A stretch of 13,054 nucleotides of DNA. Source: an uncultured Terrimonas sp. Lineage in GTDB: Bacteria > Bacteroidota > Bacteroidia > Chitinophagales > Chitinophagaceae. Below are positions 7,158 to 13,054 of this stretch, in pieces. Position 1 is the stretch's first letter. Every line of letters begins with the position of its first letter. The DNA is taken from the NCBI GenBank assembly GCA_946886925.1, contig CAMPJQ010000020.1, forward strand, positions 1 through 13,054. The letters are read 5' to 3'. A model generated the notes under the pieces. That model saw nothing but the letters and a program-made list of their open reading frames with translations, was not told the origin of the DNA and made no database searches. The position numbers and the translations under genes were made by a program.

Positions 7158-7601
7158 TTAATTTTCCCACGGGGCTTTACCATCAACAGTAATACCCATG
7201 CTGCGTGCCGTGCCGGCAACCAGGCGCATAGCGCTTTCCGTAGTAAAGCAATTCAGGTCGGCCATTTTATCTTTGGCAATCAATTCAACCTGGTTCCAGT
7301 TTACTTTACCTACTTTGTTGCGGTTAGGCTCTTTAGAACCTTTTTGCACTTTGGCAGCTTCCAATAACTGAACGGATGCGGGGGGAGTTTTAATGATGAA
7401 CTCGAAAGACTTGTCGGAGTATACCGTAATCAATACGGGAAGTACTTTACCCATTTTATCCTGCGTGCGTGCATTGAACTGCTTACAGAATTCCATGATA
7501 TTGATACCCTTGGAACCCAACGCTGGACCTACAGGTGGCGCAGGATTGGCCTGACCGCCTTTTACCTGTAGCTTTACATAGCCGGTAATTTCTTTTGCCA
7601 T
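7158..7601 (-). CDS. rplK: 50S ribosomal protein L11
   Basis: L11 binds the GTPase-associated region of 23S rRNA and supports elongation-factor and stringent-response signalling. The 147-residue protein carries the N-terminal [22 protein letters not shown] segment, the linker with FIIKTPPAS and the rRNA-binding C-terminal domain ending in [10 protein letters not shown], all at normal positions. It is the first gene of rplKAJL. Upstream are a 19-base perfect hairpin and a Bacteroidota promoter. nusG, which usually precedes rplK, is absent; the gene upstream is a TlpA-like thioredoxin. Confidence 0.98.
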   Translation of the reverse strand: MAKEITGYVKLQVKGGQANPAPPVGPALGSKGINIMEFCKQFNARTQDKMGKVLPVLITVYSDKSFEFIIKTPPASVQLLEAAKVQKGSKEPNRNKVGKVNWNQVELIAKDKMADLNCFTTESAMRLVAGTARSMGITVDGKAPWEN

Positions 7602-7624
7602 TTTTTACATTTTTTGGTGTTAAC

Positions 7625-7643
7625 GTCACGCCATCGGCGTGAC
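7625..7643 (-). promoter_or_regulatory. Perfect hairpin in the rplK leader
   Basis: GTCACGCC-GAT-GGCGTGAC forms an eight-base-pair perfect stem with a three-base loop, read on the minus strand. It lies 23 bases upstream of the rplK start and inside the predicted 5' untranslated region. No T-tract follows, so it is not a terminator. A second inverted repeat, CAAAAAG/CTTTTTG (7650-7656 with 7659-7665), would be at the very 5' end of the transcript. Its position suggests autoregulation by L1, as known for L11 operons elsewhere, but this is inference. Confidence 0.6.
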
Positions 7644-7671
7644 TCCCAACAAAAAGAACTTTTTGGGGCGG

Positions 7672-7703
7672 CAAAGGTAGCATTTGAAATTTGAAATTTC
7701 AAA
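7672..7703 (-). promoter_or_regulatory. Promoter of rplKAJL
   Basis: On the minus strand TTTG (7703-7700) is followed after 20 bases by TACCTTTG (7679-7672), an exact match to the Bacteroidota -33/-7 pattern TTTG and TAnnTTTG. Transcription should start near 7666, giving a leader of roughly 65 bases. The -33 box lies within the 34-base palindrome at 7694-7727. The rplS promoter has the same spacing and the same -7 sequence. Confidence 0.8.
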
Positions 7704-7727
7704 TTTGAGATCTCAAATTTGAAATTT
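7694..7727. repeat. Perfect 34-base AT-rich palindrome
   Basis: AAATTTC, AAATTTG, AGATCT, CAAATTT, GAAATTT in order make a perfect 34-base palindrome with no spacer. It overlaps two bases of the tlpA-like stop codon (7726-7728) and contains the -33 box of the rplK promoter. As RNA it would be a long A/U-rich hairpin; there is no T-tract after it on the minus strand. Confidence 0.9.
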
Positions 7728-8886
7728 ATTTCCCTAAAACCTCTTCCAGCTTGTTGTGCAGATCCTGCCCTCTTAAGTTTTTACCAATGATCCTGCCTGT
7801 GGGATCAAGCAGTAAATTTTGGGGAATAGACTGTATGCCATAAAGTTGGGCCACAGCATTGTTCCAGAACTGCAGGTCGCTAACATGCGTCCAGGCAAGC
7901 TTGTCATCGTGAATAGCTTTTAACCATGCGGCTTTAGCTCCCGGCCTGTCGAGGGACACGCCCAATACGGAAAAACCCTTGTCTTTATACTTGTTAAAGG
8001 CATTTACCACATTGGGGTTTTCGGCCCTGCAGGGTCCGCACCAACTGGCCCAAAAATCAACCAGCAGGTATTTCCCCCTCAGCGAAGAAAGACTCACCGG
8101 GTTTCCCAGGGTATCGGCCTGCGTAAAATCGGCTGCCATCTGCCCGATACTGGTTCTTTTGGCAATATCCATACGTTCTTTAAACTGCAATGCCGAGGGC
8201 CAGGCTTTTACTGTAGCCGAAAGCTGGTTAAACAGGGGTTCAATTTCATCAATATTTATATCATGCCCCGCGTACTGCTGTAGTATAAGCAGGGACACTG
8301 GTGATGCAGGATGGTTCTTAATAAAAGAATGAAAAACATTTTCTTTTATGCTTTTTTCGAGCAGGCCGGCCTGGTCTTCTACCTGCTTCATTTTAGCAGC
8401 ATTCCCTTCGTTGCGGTATTGATTGTACACATCCGATAATGCCTGCATACTGTCGTTAAAAGGCTTATTTAGTGCCTCAAATTTTTTATAGTCTTTATGT
8501 GCGGAAGATCCTTTCCCTTTTACCCGGATATTGGAAAAGGAATCAATACTTGTTACCCTGAGTTTGCCGGGCGCTAAAAAAAGAGTGGCCACATCTTTTT
8601 GCATATCCACAGGCGCTTCCATACCTGTTTGCCCGGATTTGTATTTTACGCTTAACCGCGATAACACAGGCTCATTGATATAACCGGTAAGCCGGTATTT
8701 ACCATTTTGCACTTCGGCGCTGTCGGTAACGCGGTTATTATCCACTACATAATAAAGATATACCCGGACAGCAGTATCTTTCATTTTTTTGAGCTTTCCC
8801 GAAATGGTGAAAGAGTGGGTTGCACTCGTTTGGGCCACAGTAAAAAAGGGCGCCAGGATGCATAGAAAAAAGATAAGTAGTTTCAT
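7726..8886 (-). CDS. Exported TlpA-like thiol-disulfide oxidoreductase with DUF4369-type N-terminus
   Basis: The 386-residue product begins with a signal peptide (MKLLIFFLCILAPFFTVAQ, likely cut near residue 19). An N-terminal beta-rich region of the DUF4369 type (about 25-125, FTISGKLKKMKDTAVRVYLYY...GKYRLTGYI) follows, then a helical middle part and a C-terminal thioredoxin-fold domain (about 248-386). That domain has ADFTQADTLGNPVSLSSLRGKYLLVDF, the redox motif WCGPC (Cys283, Cys286) and the cis-proline region QSIPQN (Pro355). Such proteins usually act in the periplasm of Bacteroidota to reduce disulfides or support cytochrome c maturation; the partner is unknown. It lies upstream of rplKAJL on the same strand, but a separate promoter precedes rplK. 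No TAnnTTTG promoter for this gene was found. Confidence 0.92.
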   Translation of the reverse strand: MKLLIFFLCILAPFFTVAQTSATHSFTISGKLKKMKDTAVRVYLYYVVDNNRVTDSAEVQNGKYRLTGYINEPVLSRLSVKYKSGQTGMEAPVDMQKDVATLFLAPGKLRVTSIDSFSNIRVKGKGSSAHKDYKKFEALNKPFNDSMQALSDVYNQYRNEGNAAKMKQVEDQAGLLEKSIKENVFHSFIKNHPASPVSLLILQQYAGHDINIDEIEPLFNQLSATVKAWPSALQFKERMDIAKRTSIGQMAADFTQADTLGNPVSLSSLRGKYLLVDFWASWCGPCRAENPNVVNAFNKYKDKGFSVLGVSLDRPGAKAAWLKAIHDDKLAWTHVSDLQFWNNAVAQLYGIQSIPQNLLLDPTGRIIGKNLRGQDLHNKLEEVLGK

Positions 8887-8950
8887 GAAGGTGGTGAGAG
8901 GTTTATCGTTTATTATTTATGGTTTAACGCGTTTCGCTTGGAAAGGAAAG

Positions 8951-8973
8951 GATTTGAGATTTAAATTTGAGAT
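8951..8973. repeat. AAATTTGA-type repeat upstream of the TlpA-like gene
   Basis: GATTTGAGATTTAAATTTGAG consists of two direct ATTTGAGAT units around an AAATTT core, a further member of the AT-rich family. It stands directly beside composite repeat copy C in the 461-base gap between two divergent genes. Confidence 0.65.
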
Positions 8974-8989
8974 GGCATTTTTTTCGTAC

Positions 8990-9060
8990 TTCGAATTTCC
9001 AGCTTCGGGTCCGCCGCGGCGGACAGGCCTGACTGCCGGCAGGCAAGTTTGGTTCTTGTT
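8990..9060. repeat. Composite GC-palindrome repeat, copy C (inverted)
   Basis: On the minus strand this copy reads AACAAGAACCAAACTTGCC, TGCCGGCAG, AGGCCTGTCC..., CCGAAGCTGG, AAATTCGAAG, matching copy A in order. It has one GC unit instead of two. That unit contains a perfect 16-base palindrome, GTCCGCCGCGGCGGAC (9009-9024), and CTGCCGGCAG (9033-9042) is a second perfect palindrome. It is the cleanest copy of the element in the window. Confidence 0.85.
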
Positions 9061-9078
9061 TTTTGGTTCTTCCCTTCC

Positions 9079-9114
9079 CCACAACCTGTACCCTGAAACT
9101 TGTACCTTGTAACA
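9079..9114. repeat. GGTTRCAGG-type repeat (inverted orientation)
   Basis: The + strand reads CAACCTGTACCCTGAAAC then TTGTACCTTGTAACATT, nearly the same as 10959-10986 (TGTAACCTGAAACTTGTACC...). It follows copy C of the composite repeat. The remaining bases to rny (9115-9347) hold no convincing gene, only a weak promoter-like motif. Confidence 0.75.
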
Positions 9115-9265
9115 TTCAGTCTTCACTTAACCCGCAGCCGTCCGCTCTCCATTTTCTGCCTGCAAATTACGGCAATTTCGTTCCTTCCCGCCTGCTATCT
9201 GTTTTATTATGGGAGGAATTATACGGCTAAGATAAATTCCGGCATTATGAAATCTTCTTGTTTTG

Positions 9266-9273
9266 TATCTTCG
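9266..9273 (+). promoter_or_regulatory. Possible -7 element for rny
   Basis: TATCTTCG differs by one base from TAnnTTTG. It would give a leader of about 65-70 bases before the rny start at 9348. No TTTG or TTG lies at the expected distance upstream, so the call rests on one element only. Confidence 0.3.
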
Positions 9274-9347
9274 CCCATTACAACTTACTATGGCTTATAG
9301 GAACATAGGAAGGAAAAATATAAAAGAACAGTTTAAACTAAAAATTC

Positions 9348-10913
9348 ATGGAATCGAATGTTTTGTTCATTATAATTGGTGTTATATGCCTGATCGTGGG
9401 CGTAGTGGCGGGTAAATTTATTTTTGCCGTCAACACCAAAAAACAACTTGAAGAGGCTGAAAGCCAATCCCGCAAGATAATTTCCGATGCGCAAACAGCT
9501 TCAGAAAACCTTAAAAAAGAGAAACTGCTGGAAGCCAAAGAAAGATTTGTTCAGCTAAAATCTGAGCATGACAAGGAAGTGCTCGACAAAAACAAAAAAA
9601 TCAATGATGCGGAAACCCGCATCCGGCAAAAAGAGCAGGCCCTGAATCAAAAATTAGAGAATATTGATAAGCAGGTGAAGGAAAATGATGTGATCAAGGA
9701 AAACCTCAACCGCCAGATAGAAGTAGTTGGTCAAAAACGCACCGAATTAGAGAAGCACCAGGAAGAACATATCCGCCGCTTAGAGAAAATATCTGCACTT
9801 ACTGCCGAAGAAGCTAAGGCGCAGTTACTGGAAACGCTTAAACAGGAAGCACAGACCCGGGCACTGGGGATACAGCAGGAAATTATTGAAGATGCCAAAC
9901 TGAGGGCCAATAAGGAAGCCCGTAAATTGGTTATCCAAAGTATCCAGCGTACCGCAGCCGAGCAAACCATTGAAAATACGGTTACCGTATTTAACCTTGA
10001 AAGCGATGAAATTAAAGGCCAGATCATTGGCCGTGAAGGACGAAATATCCGGGCCATTGAAGCCGCAACAGGAGTGGACCTCATTGTGGATGATACCCCG
10101 GAAGCCATTGTGCTTTCTTCATTCGATCCCCTGAGAAGGGAAATTGCCCGCCTTGCATTGCAAAGATTGGTTACAGACGGGCGTATACATCCAGCCCGTA
10201 TTGAAGAGGTGGTGGAAAAAACCAGGAAACAATTGGAGGAACAGGTGCTTGAAATTGGCGAAAGAACTGTTATTGAACTGGGTATTCACGGGCTGCATAA
10301 AGAACTGGTACGCATAGTAGGGAAAATGCGTTTTCGTTCTTCCTATGGTCAAAACCTTTTAATGCACAGCCGCGAGGTAGCGAATTTATGCGGGGTTATG
10401 GCGGCCGAACTGGGACTTAACCCCAAATTGGCCAAACGTGCGGGTTTATTGCATGATATTGGTAAGGTTCCCGATGAGGAAACTGAACTAAGTCACGCTT
10501 TACTGGGTGCTAAGCTGGCAGAGAAATATGGCGAAAACCCTGCTGTAGTAAATGCTATTGGCGCCCACCACGATGAGATGGAAATGCAGTATGTAATCTC
10601 TCCTGTTGTTCAGGCCTGCGATGCCATCAGCGGCGCACGCCCCGGAGCACGCAGGGAAATTATGCAGCAATACCTCACGCGTATTCGTGAACTGGAAACC
10701 CTTGCTTTAACCTATCCTGGCGTTGAAAAAGCTTATGCCATACAGGCCGGCCGTGAATTAAGGGTAATTGCGGAAGCCGATAAAATGACCGATGCCGACA
10801 GCGAAAAATTAAGTTTTGAAATAGCACAGAAAATACAAACGGAAATGACCTATCCCGGGCAAATTAAAGTAACCGTTATCCGCGAAAAAAGAGCGGTGAA
10901 TGTGGCGAGATAG
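9348..10913 (+). CDS. rny: Ribonuclease Y
   Basis: RNase Y is a membrane-anchored endoribonuclease that starts mRNA decay in bacteria lacking RNase E or complementing it. The 521-residue protein shows the standard layout. An N-terminal membrane segment spans about residues 4-29 ([20 protein letters not shown]), followed by a long charged coiled coil to about 200. A KH RNA-binding domain contains [13 protein letters not shown] (from residue 226), and an HD domain has the metal site LLHDIGK (His369, Asp370) and IGAHHDE. The C-terminus is the usual [12 protein letters not shown]. Length is normal. The ATG at 9348 is supported because the membrane segment begins immediately. It appears to be transcribed alone; rplS downstream has its own promoter. 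Confidence 0.97.
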   Translation: MESNVLFIIIGVICLIVGVVAGKFIFAVNTKKQLEEAESQSRKIISDAQTASENLKKEKLLEAKERFVQLKSEHDKEVLDKNKKINDAETRIRQKEQALNQKLENIDKQVKENDVIKENLNRQIEVVGQKRTELEKHQEEHIRRLEKISALTAEEAKAQLLETLKQEAQTRALGIQQEIIEDAKLRANKEARKLVIQSIQRTAAEQTIENTVTVFNLESDEIKGQIIGREGRNIRAIEAATGVDLIVDDTPEAIVLSSFDPLRREIARLALQRLVTDGRIHPARIEEVVEKTRKQLEEQVLEIGERTVIELGIHGLHKELVRIVGKMRFRSSYGQNLLMHSREVANLCGVMAAELGLNPKLAKRAGLLHDIGKVPDEETELSHALLGAKLAEKYGENPAVVNAIGAHHDEMEMQYVISPVVQACDAISGARPGARREIMQQYLTRIRELETLALTYPGVEKAYAIQAGRELRVIAEADKMTDADSEKLSFEIAQKIQTEMTYPGQIKVTVIREKRAVNVAR

Positions 10914-10916
10914 ATG

Positions 10917-10986
10917 TGTTACAGGTTTCAGGTTACAAGATAGCAGGGTGTATTTCCGTGTAACCTGAAACTTGTACCCTGTAACA
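10917..10986. repeat. Large imperfect inverted repeat between rny and rplS
   Basis: The left arm (10917-10937, TGTTACAGGTTTCAGG then TTACA) pairs over all 21 bases with TGTAACCTGAAAC (10959-10971) plus CCTGTAACA (10978-10986); a six-base TTGTAC bulge interrupts the right arm. The loop is about 21 bases. It starts four bases after the rny stop codon. It is made of two opposed GGTTACAGG-family elements. No T-tract follows, so it may protect or define the rny mRNA 3' end rather than terminate it. Confidence 0.8.
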
Positions 10987-11001
10987 TCCTTCATAATTTG
11001 T

Positions 11002-11033
11002 TTTGGTATTTCAGCATCGCATTGTTACCTTTG
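11002..11033 (+). promoter_or_regulatory. Promoter of rplS
   Basis: TTTG (11002-11005), a 20-base spacer and TACCTTTG (11026-11033) match the Bacteroidota promoter consensus exactly and copy the spacing and -7 sequence of the rplK promoter. Transcription should start near 11039, leaving a leader of about 17 bases before the ATG. Confidence 0.82.
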
Positions 11034-11055
11034 CGTCCCTTAAAAATTTGTAGTC

Positions 11056-11412
11056 ATGAGCACAGCAGTACAATTTGTTCACGAACAATTGACCACTCCT
11101 AAAACATTCCCTAAATTCAAGGCAGGCGATAATATTACTGTTAATTATAAAGTAGTTGAAGGAAATAAAAGCCGTATCCAGGGTTTTAAAGGCGATGTGA
11201 TCAAGCGCCAGGGTACCGGCCACACCGCTACTTTTACGGTTCGTAAAATTTCTGATGGTGTGGGTGTGGAAAGGACCTTCCCCCTGTTTTCGCCGAATAT
11301 TGATTCGGTTACCCTTAACAAAGTAGGTAAAGTGCGTCGTGCCAAACTATACTTTTTGCGTAGCCGCAGTGGTAAAAGTGCCAGGATCAAAGAAAAAAGA
11401 GCGGGAGTATAA
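11056..11412 (+). CDS. rplS: 50S ribosomal protein L19
   Basis: L19 sits at the subunit interface of the 50S particle. The 118-residue protein has normal length and the family's core: [33 protein letters not shown], then [19 protein letters not shown] and the basic C-terminal [21 protein letters not shown]. In many bacteria rplS follows rpsP-rimM-trmD; here it stands alone with a good promoter upstream and a terminator-like hairpin downstream, so it appears to be a single-gene unit. Confidence 0.97.
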   Translation: MSTAVQFVHEQLTTPKTFPKFKAGDNITVNYKVVEGNKSRIQGFKGDVIKRQGTGHTATFTVRKISDGVGVERTFPLFSPNIDSVTLNKVGKVRRAKLYFLRSRSGKSARIKEKRAGV

Positions 11413-11443
11413 GCAATTGATCTTTAAAAAATATCATATATCG

Positions 11444-11475
11444 AACGGGAACCTCAGGGTTTCCGTTTGTTGTTA
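11444..11475 (+). terminator. Terminator-like hairpin after rplS
   Basis: AACGGGAACC (11444-11453) pairs with GGTTTCCGTT (11458-11467) through ten pairs including one G-T, with a TCAG loop, and runs into TGTTGTTA. The T-rich tail is interrupted, so termination may be partial. It lies 31 bases after the rplS stop. Confidence 0.6.
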
Positions 11476-11506
11476 AAACCGGGTTAACCTCAAAGGGAAT
11501 TTTATA

Positions 11507-11541
11507 AATTGGTTGAACAACCAATTAAAATTGTAACTTTG
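11507..11541 (+). promoter_or_regulatory. tatA promoter with overlapping operator-like dyad
   Basis: TAACTTTG (11534-11541) is an exact TAnnTTTG -7 element. TTG boxes lie 18 bases (11513-11515) and 22 bases (11509-11511) upstream. Both fall inside a perfect dyad, AATTGGTTG-AA-CAACCAATT (11507-11526), so any protein bound to the dyad would cover the -33 region. Start of transcription is expected near 11548, about 20 bases before the tatA ATG. Confidence 0.65.
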
Positions 11542-11568
11542 TTTGCTCAACTTTAAATATTTTATACC

Positions 11569-11817
11569 ATGCTTTTACTGAACTACAATTCGTTATTGAT
11601 ATCAATGCCGGGTGGTACCGAGTGGATACTGATCATCCTTGCTGTGCTGATCCTTTTTGGAGGTCGCAAAATCCCTGAATTCATGCGTGGTTTGGGACGT
11701 GGTATCCGTGAATTTAATGATGCCAAAACCAACGTTAAAAAAGAAATAGAAGAGGGTATGTCTGAAAAAGAAACTGCGCCCGCTACCAACAATACTACCA
11801 GCAAGCAACAGGCTTAA
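11569..11817 (+). CDS. tatA: Twin-arginine translocase subunit TatA
   Basis: TatA oligomers form the passage by which the Tat system exports folded proteins across the inner membrane. The 82-residue product has one membrane helix (about 18-31, TEWILIILAVLILFG), the FGGRKIPEFMRG hinge, an amphipathic helix (LGRGIREFNDAKTNVKKEIEE) and an unstructured polar tail, the standard TatA plan. A second in-frame ATG (residue 13, at 11605) would also leave the helix intact; the first is preferred because it fits the predicted transcription start. TatB-like features are not evident and tatC is not in the window. It is a single-gene unit with promoter and strong terminator. Confidence 0.93.
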   Translation: MLLLNYNSLLISMPGGTEWILIILAVLILFGGRKIPEFMRGLGRGIREFNDAKTNVKKEIEEGMSEKETAPATNNTTSKQQA

Positions 11818-11843
11818 ATCATTTCATTCAACAGCACAATATT

Positions 11844-11888
11844 TGCCGGCATAATAAAGACAAATCTTTATTATACCGGCATTTTTTT
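11844..11888 (+). terminator. Strong intrinsic terminator after tatA
   Basis: TGCCGGCATAATAAAG (11844-11859) pairs with CTTTATTATACCGGCA (11866-11881) over 16 positions with one mismatch and an ACAAAT loop, followed by seven T residues (11882-11888). It ends tatA transcription and lies between two convergent genes. Read on the minus strand it has no T-tract after the stem, so it is mainly a + strand terminator. Confidence 0.92.
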
Positions 11889-11929
11889 ACGGTGAAGCAG
11901 AATACAATCACCAATACTAACTGTATAGC

Positions 11930-13024
11930 CTACCCGCCAACAAGTACCCGCCCGTTTTCTTTTACAGAACGGTAAACAGCTTCCACCACTTTTATATCTT
12001 TCAGTCCTTCTTCACCTGGCACCAGTACAGGTGTATTCCGCAATATAGCCAGGGCATCTTCATCCATTTGTTTGGCCTGCTCGTTAGGAATAACGGCATT
12101 AAGCACTTTGCCATCGCTGGTAATGCCTTTAATGCCGCTGTAGGCCTGGAAAGGTTCGAGTTTATACCAACCTTTGGTACAGGTAACGTGCAGGGTGTTC
12201 ATGCTTTTACCAAAACTGGTTTCGCATTCGGCTACCGCACCTCCTGGAAACTCCAGTGTGAACTGCATCGTTTCATCTACCTCTTTGTAAATATCCGGTC
12301 GGGTAGTGCTTTGCTTTGCCGTTACCGCTATAGGCTCTTCACCTGTAGTATACCGGGCTGCATTTAAAGGATATACACCCATATCATACATAGAGCCCCC
12401 ACCCATTTCTTTCTTTTGTTTCCAGTGATCTGTACGGGAGTCGAAATAACCTGCCCTTGCTGATACCTGTGTAATGGTACCGTAGGTCTTATCTTTTCTA
12501 AACTGTATGATGCGTTGTGTATTGGGCTCGTGCTGCATACGATAACCGATGCTGAGTTTTACCTTGTTCTTTTTACAGGCATCAATCATTGCCCGGCATT
12601 CCGCAGCAGTAACGGCCATGGGCTTTTCGCACCACACGTGTTTGCCCGCGTTAGCGGCTCTGATAACATATTCTGCATGCATGGAGGGTGGCAGCACAAT
12701 ATAAATAACATCTATATCCGTGTTGTTGGCTATATCATCAAAGCTTTGATAATCATAGGTGTTTTTTTCGGCAATATGGTATTGTTGCTGCCAGCGTTTG
12801 GCTTTATCGGGTGTGCCGGTTACAATACCCTTTAACTGGCAATGTTGGGTAAGCTGCAATGCAGGCGCCAGCAAATCGGTACTGTAATAACCCAGTCCAA
12901 CCAGGGCAACACCCAGTTTTTCTTTTTGGGGAGTAGTGCAGGCCAATGAAAATGCTTCGCTGCCAATGGTTAAAGCAGCCAAACTGCCCAGGCTGTTTTT
13001 TATAAATATGCGCCGTGTATGCAT
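11930..13024 (-). CDS. Tat-exported Gfo/Idh/MocA oxidoreductase, glucose-fructose-oxidoreductase-like
   Basis: The 364-residue product is an NAD(P)-dependent sugar oxidoreductase. It opens with a twin-arginine signal (RRIFIKN, Arg4-Arg5, then a hydrophobic stretch to about residue 28), so it should be exported folded to the periplasm. A Cys at 29 is only a poor lipobox (SLAC). The Rossmann domain has LVGLGYYSTDLLAP (from 41) and CEKPMAV (Lys134, the catalytic EKP motif). The C-terminal domain has MGGGSMYDMGVYPLN (207-221, Asp214 and Tyr218), GEEPI and a late VPGEEGLKDIKVVEAVY. From memory these segments resemble Zymomonas glucose-fructose oxidoreductase closely, including its Tat export. The true substrate cannot be assigned. 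It is convergent with tatA; only 30 bases upstream are visible, without a promoter. Confidence 0.9.
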   Translation of the reverse strand: MHTRRIFIKNSLGSLAALTIGSEAFSLACTTPQKEKLGVALVGLGYYSTDLLAPALQLTQHCQLKGIVTGTPDKAKRWQQQYHIAEKNTYDYQSFDDIANNTDIDVIYIVLPPSMHAEYVIRAANAGKHVWCEKPMAVTAAECRAMIDACKKNKVKLSIGYRMQHEPNTQRIIQFRKDKTYGTITQVSARAGYFDSRTDHWKQKKEMGGGSMYDMGVYPLNAARYTTGEEPIAVTAKQSTTRPDIYKEVDETMQFTLEFPGGAVAECETSFGKSMNTLHVTCTKGWYKLEPFQAYSGIKGITSDGKVLNAVIPNEQAKQMDEDALAILRNTPVLVPGEEGLKDIKVVEAVYRSVKENGRVLVGG

Positions 13025-13054
13025 AACGGTGAGTTTGGTTAAGAATAATGCCTG

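Noticed and set aside
9100..9300. 66-codon open frame upstream of rny
   Set aside because: It begins in a GGTTACAGG-type repeat and has no family resemblance; a ZapA-like gene was considered for this place but nothing fits.

Overview
The window looks like chromosomal DNA from a member of the Bacteroidota, most likely a Chitinophagaceae-type organism. Three promoters fit the Bacteroidota pattern (TTTG or TTG about 20 bases upstream of TAnnTTTG), starts mostly lack a Shine-Dalgarno sequence, and the protein families fit. These include RNase Y, a TlpA-like protein with a DUF4369-type N-terminus, and a Tat-exported Gfo/Idh/MocA oxidoreductase. The genus is an inference from gene content; no rRNA gene is present.

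Left part (1-4956, + strand): the end of an exopolysaccharide or O-antigen cluster. It holds a WcaF-type acetyltransferase, a family 2 glycosyltransferase, GDP-mannose 4,6-dehydratase (gmd), GDP-L-fucose synthase (fcl) and a CpsB/YwqE-type PHP tyrosine phosphatase. Gmd and Fcl together convert GDP-mannose to GDP-L-fucose, the transferase and acetyltransferase would build and decorate the sugar unit, and the phosphatase would act on the (unseen) tyrosine kinase controlling polymer export.

Middle (5299-8886, - strand): a compact ribosomal protein cluster rplK-rplA-rplJ-rplL with its own promoter, a hairpin leader and an intrinsic terminator, preceded on the same strand by a TlpA-like thioredoxin gene. 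The usual neighbours nusG/secE (upstream) and rpoBC (downstream) are absent.

Right part (9266-13024): RNase Y (rny), ribosomal protein L19 (rplS, with promoter and terminator) and a TatA translocase subunit (promoter with an overlapping dyad, then a strong terminator), all on +. Convergent to them is a glucose-fructose-oxidoreductase-like gene whose product begins with a twin-arginine signal.

Most larger gaps are mosaics of a few repeat families: AAATTTGA-type palindromes, often at stop codons; a GC-rich palindrome module next to AAGAACCAAACTTGCC; GGTTACAGG-type repeats; and an exact 55-base direct repeat. I found no tRNA, rRNA, CRISPR array, transposase or clear new defence system. The best leads are regulatory or repeat-related.
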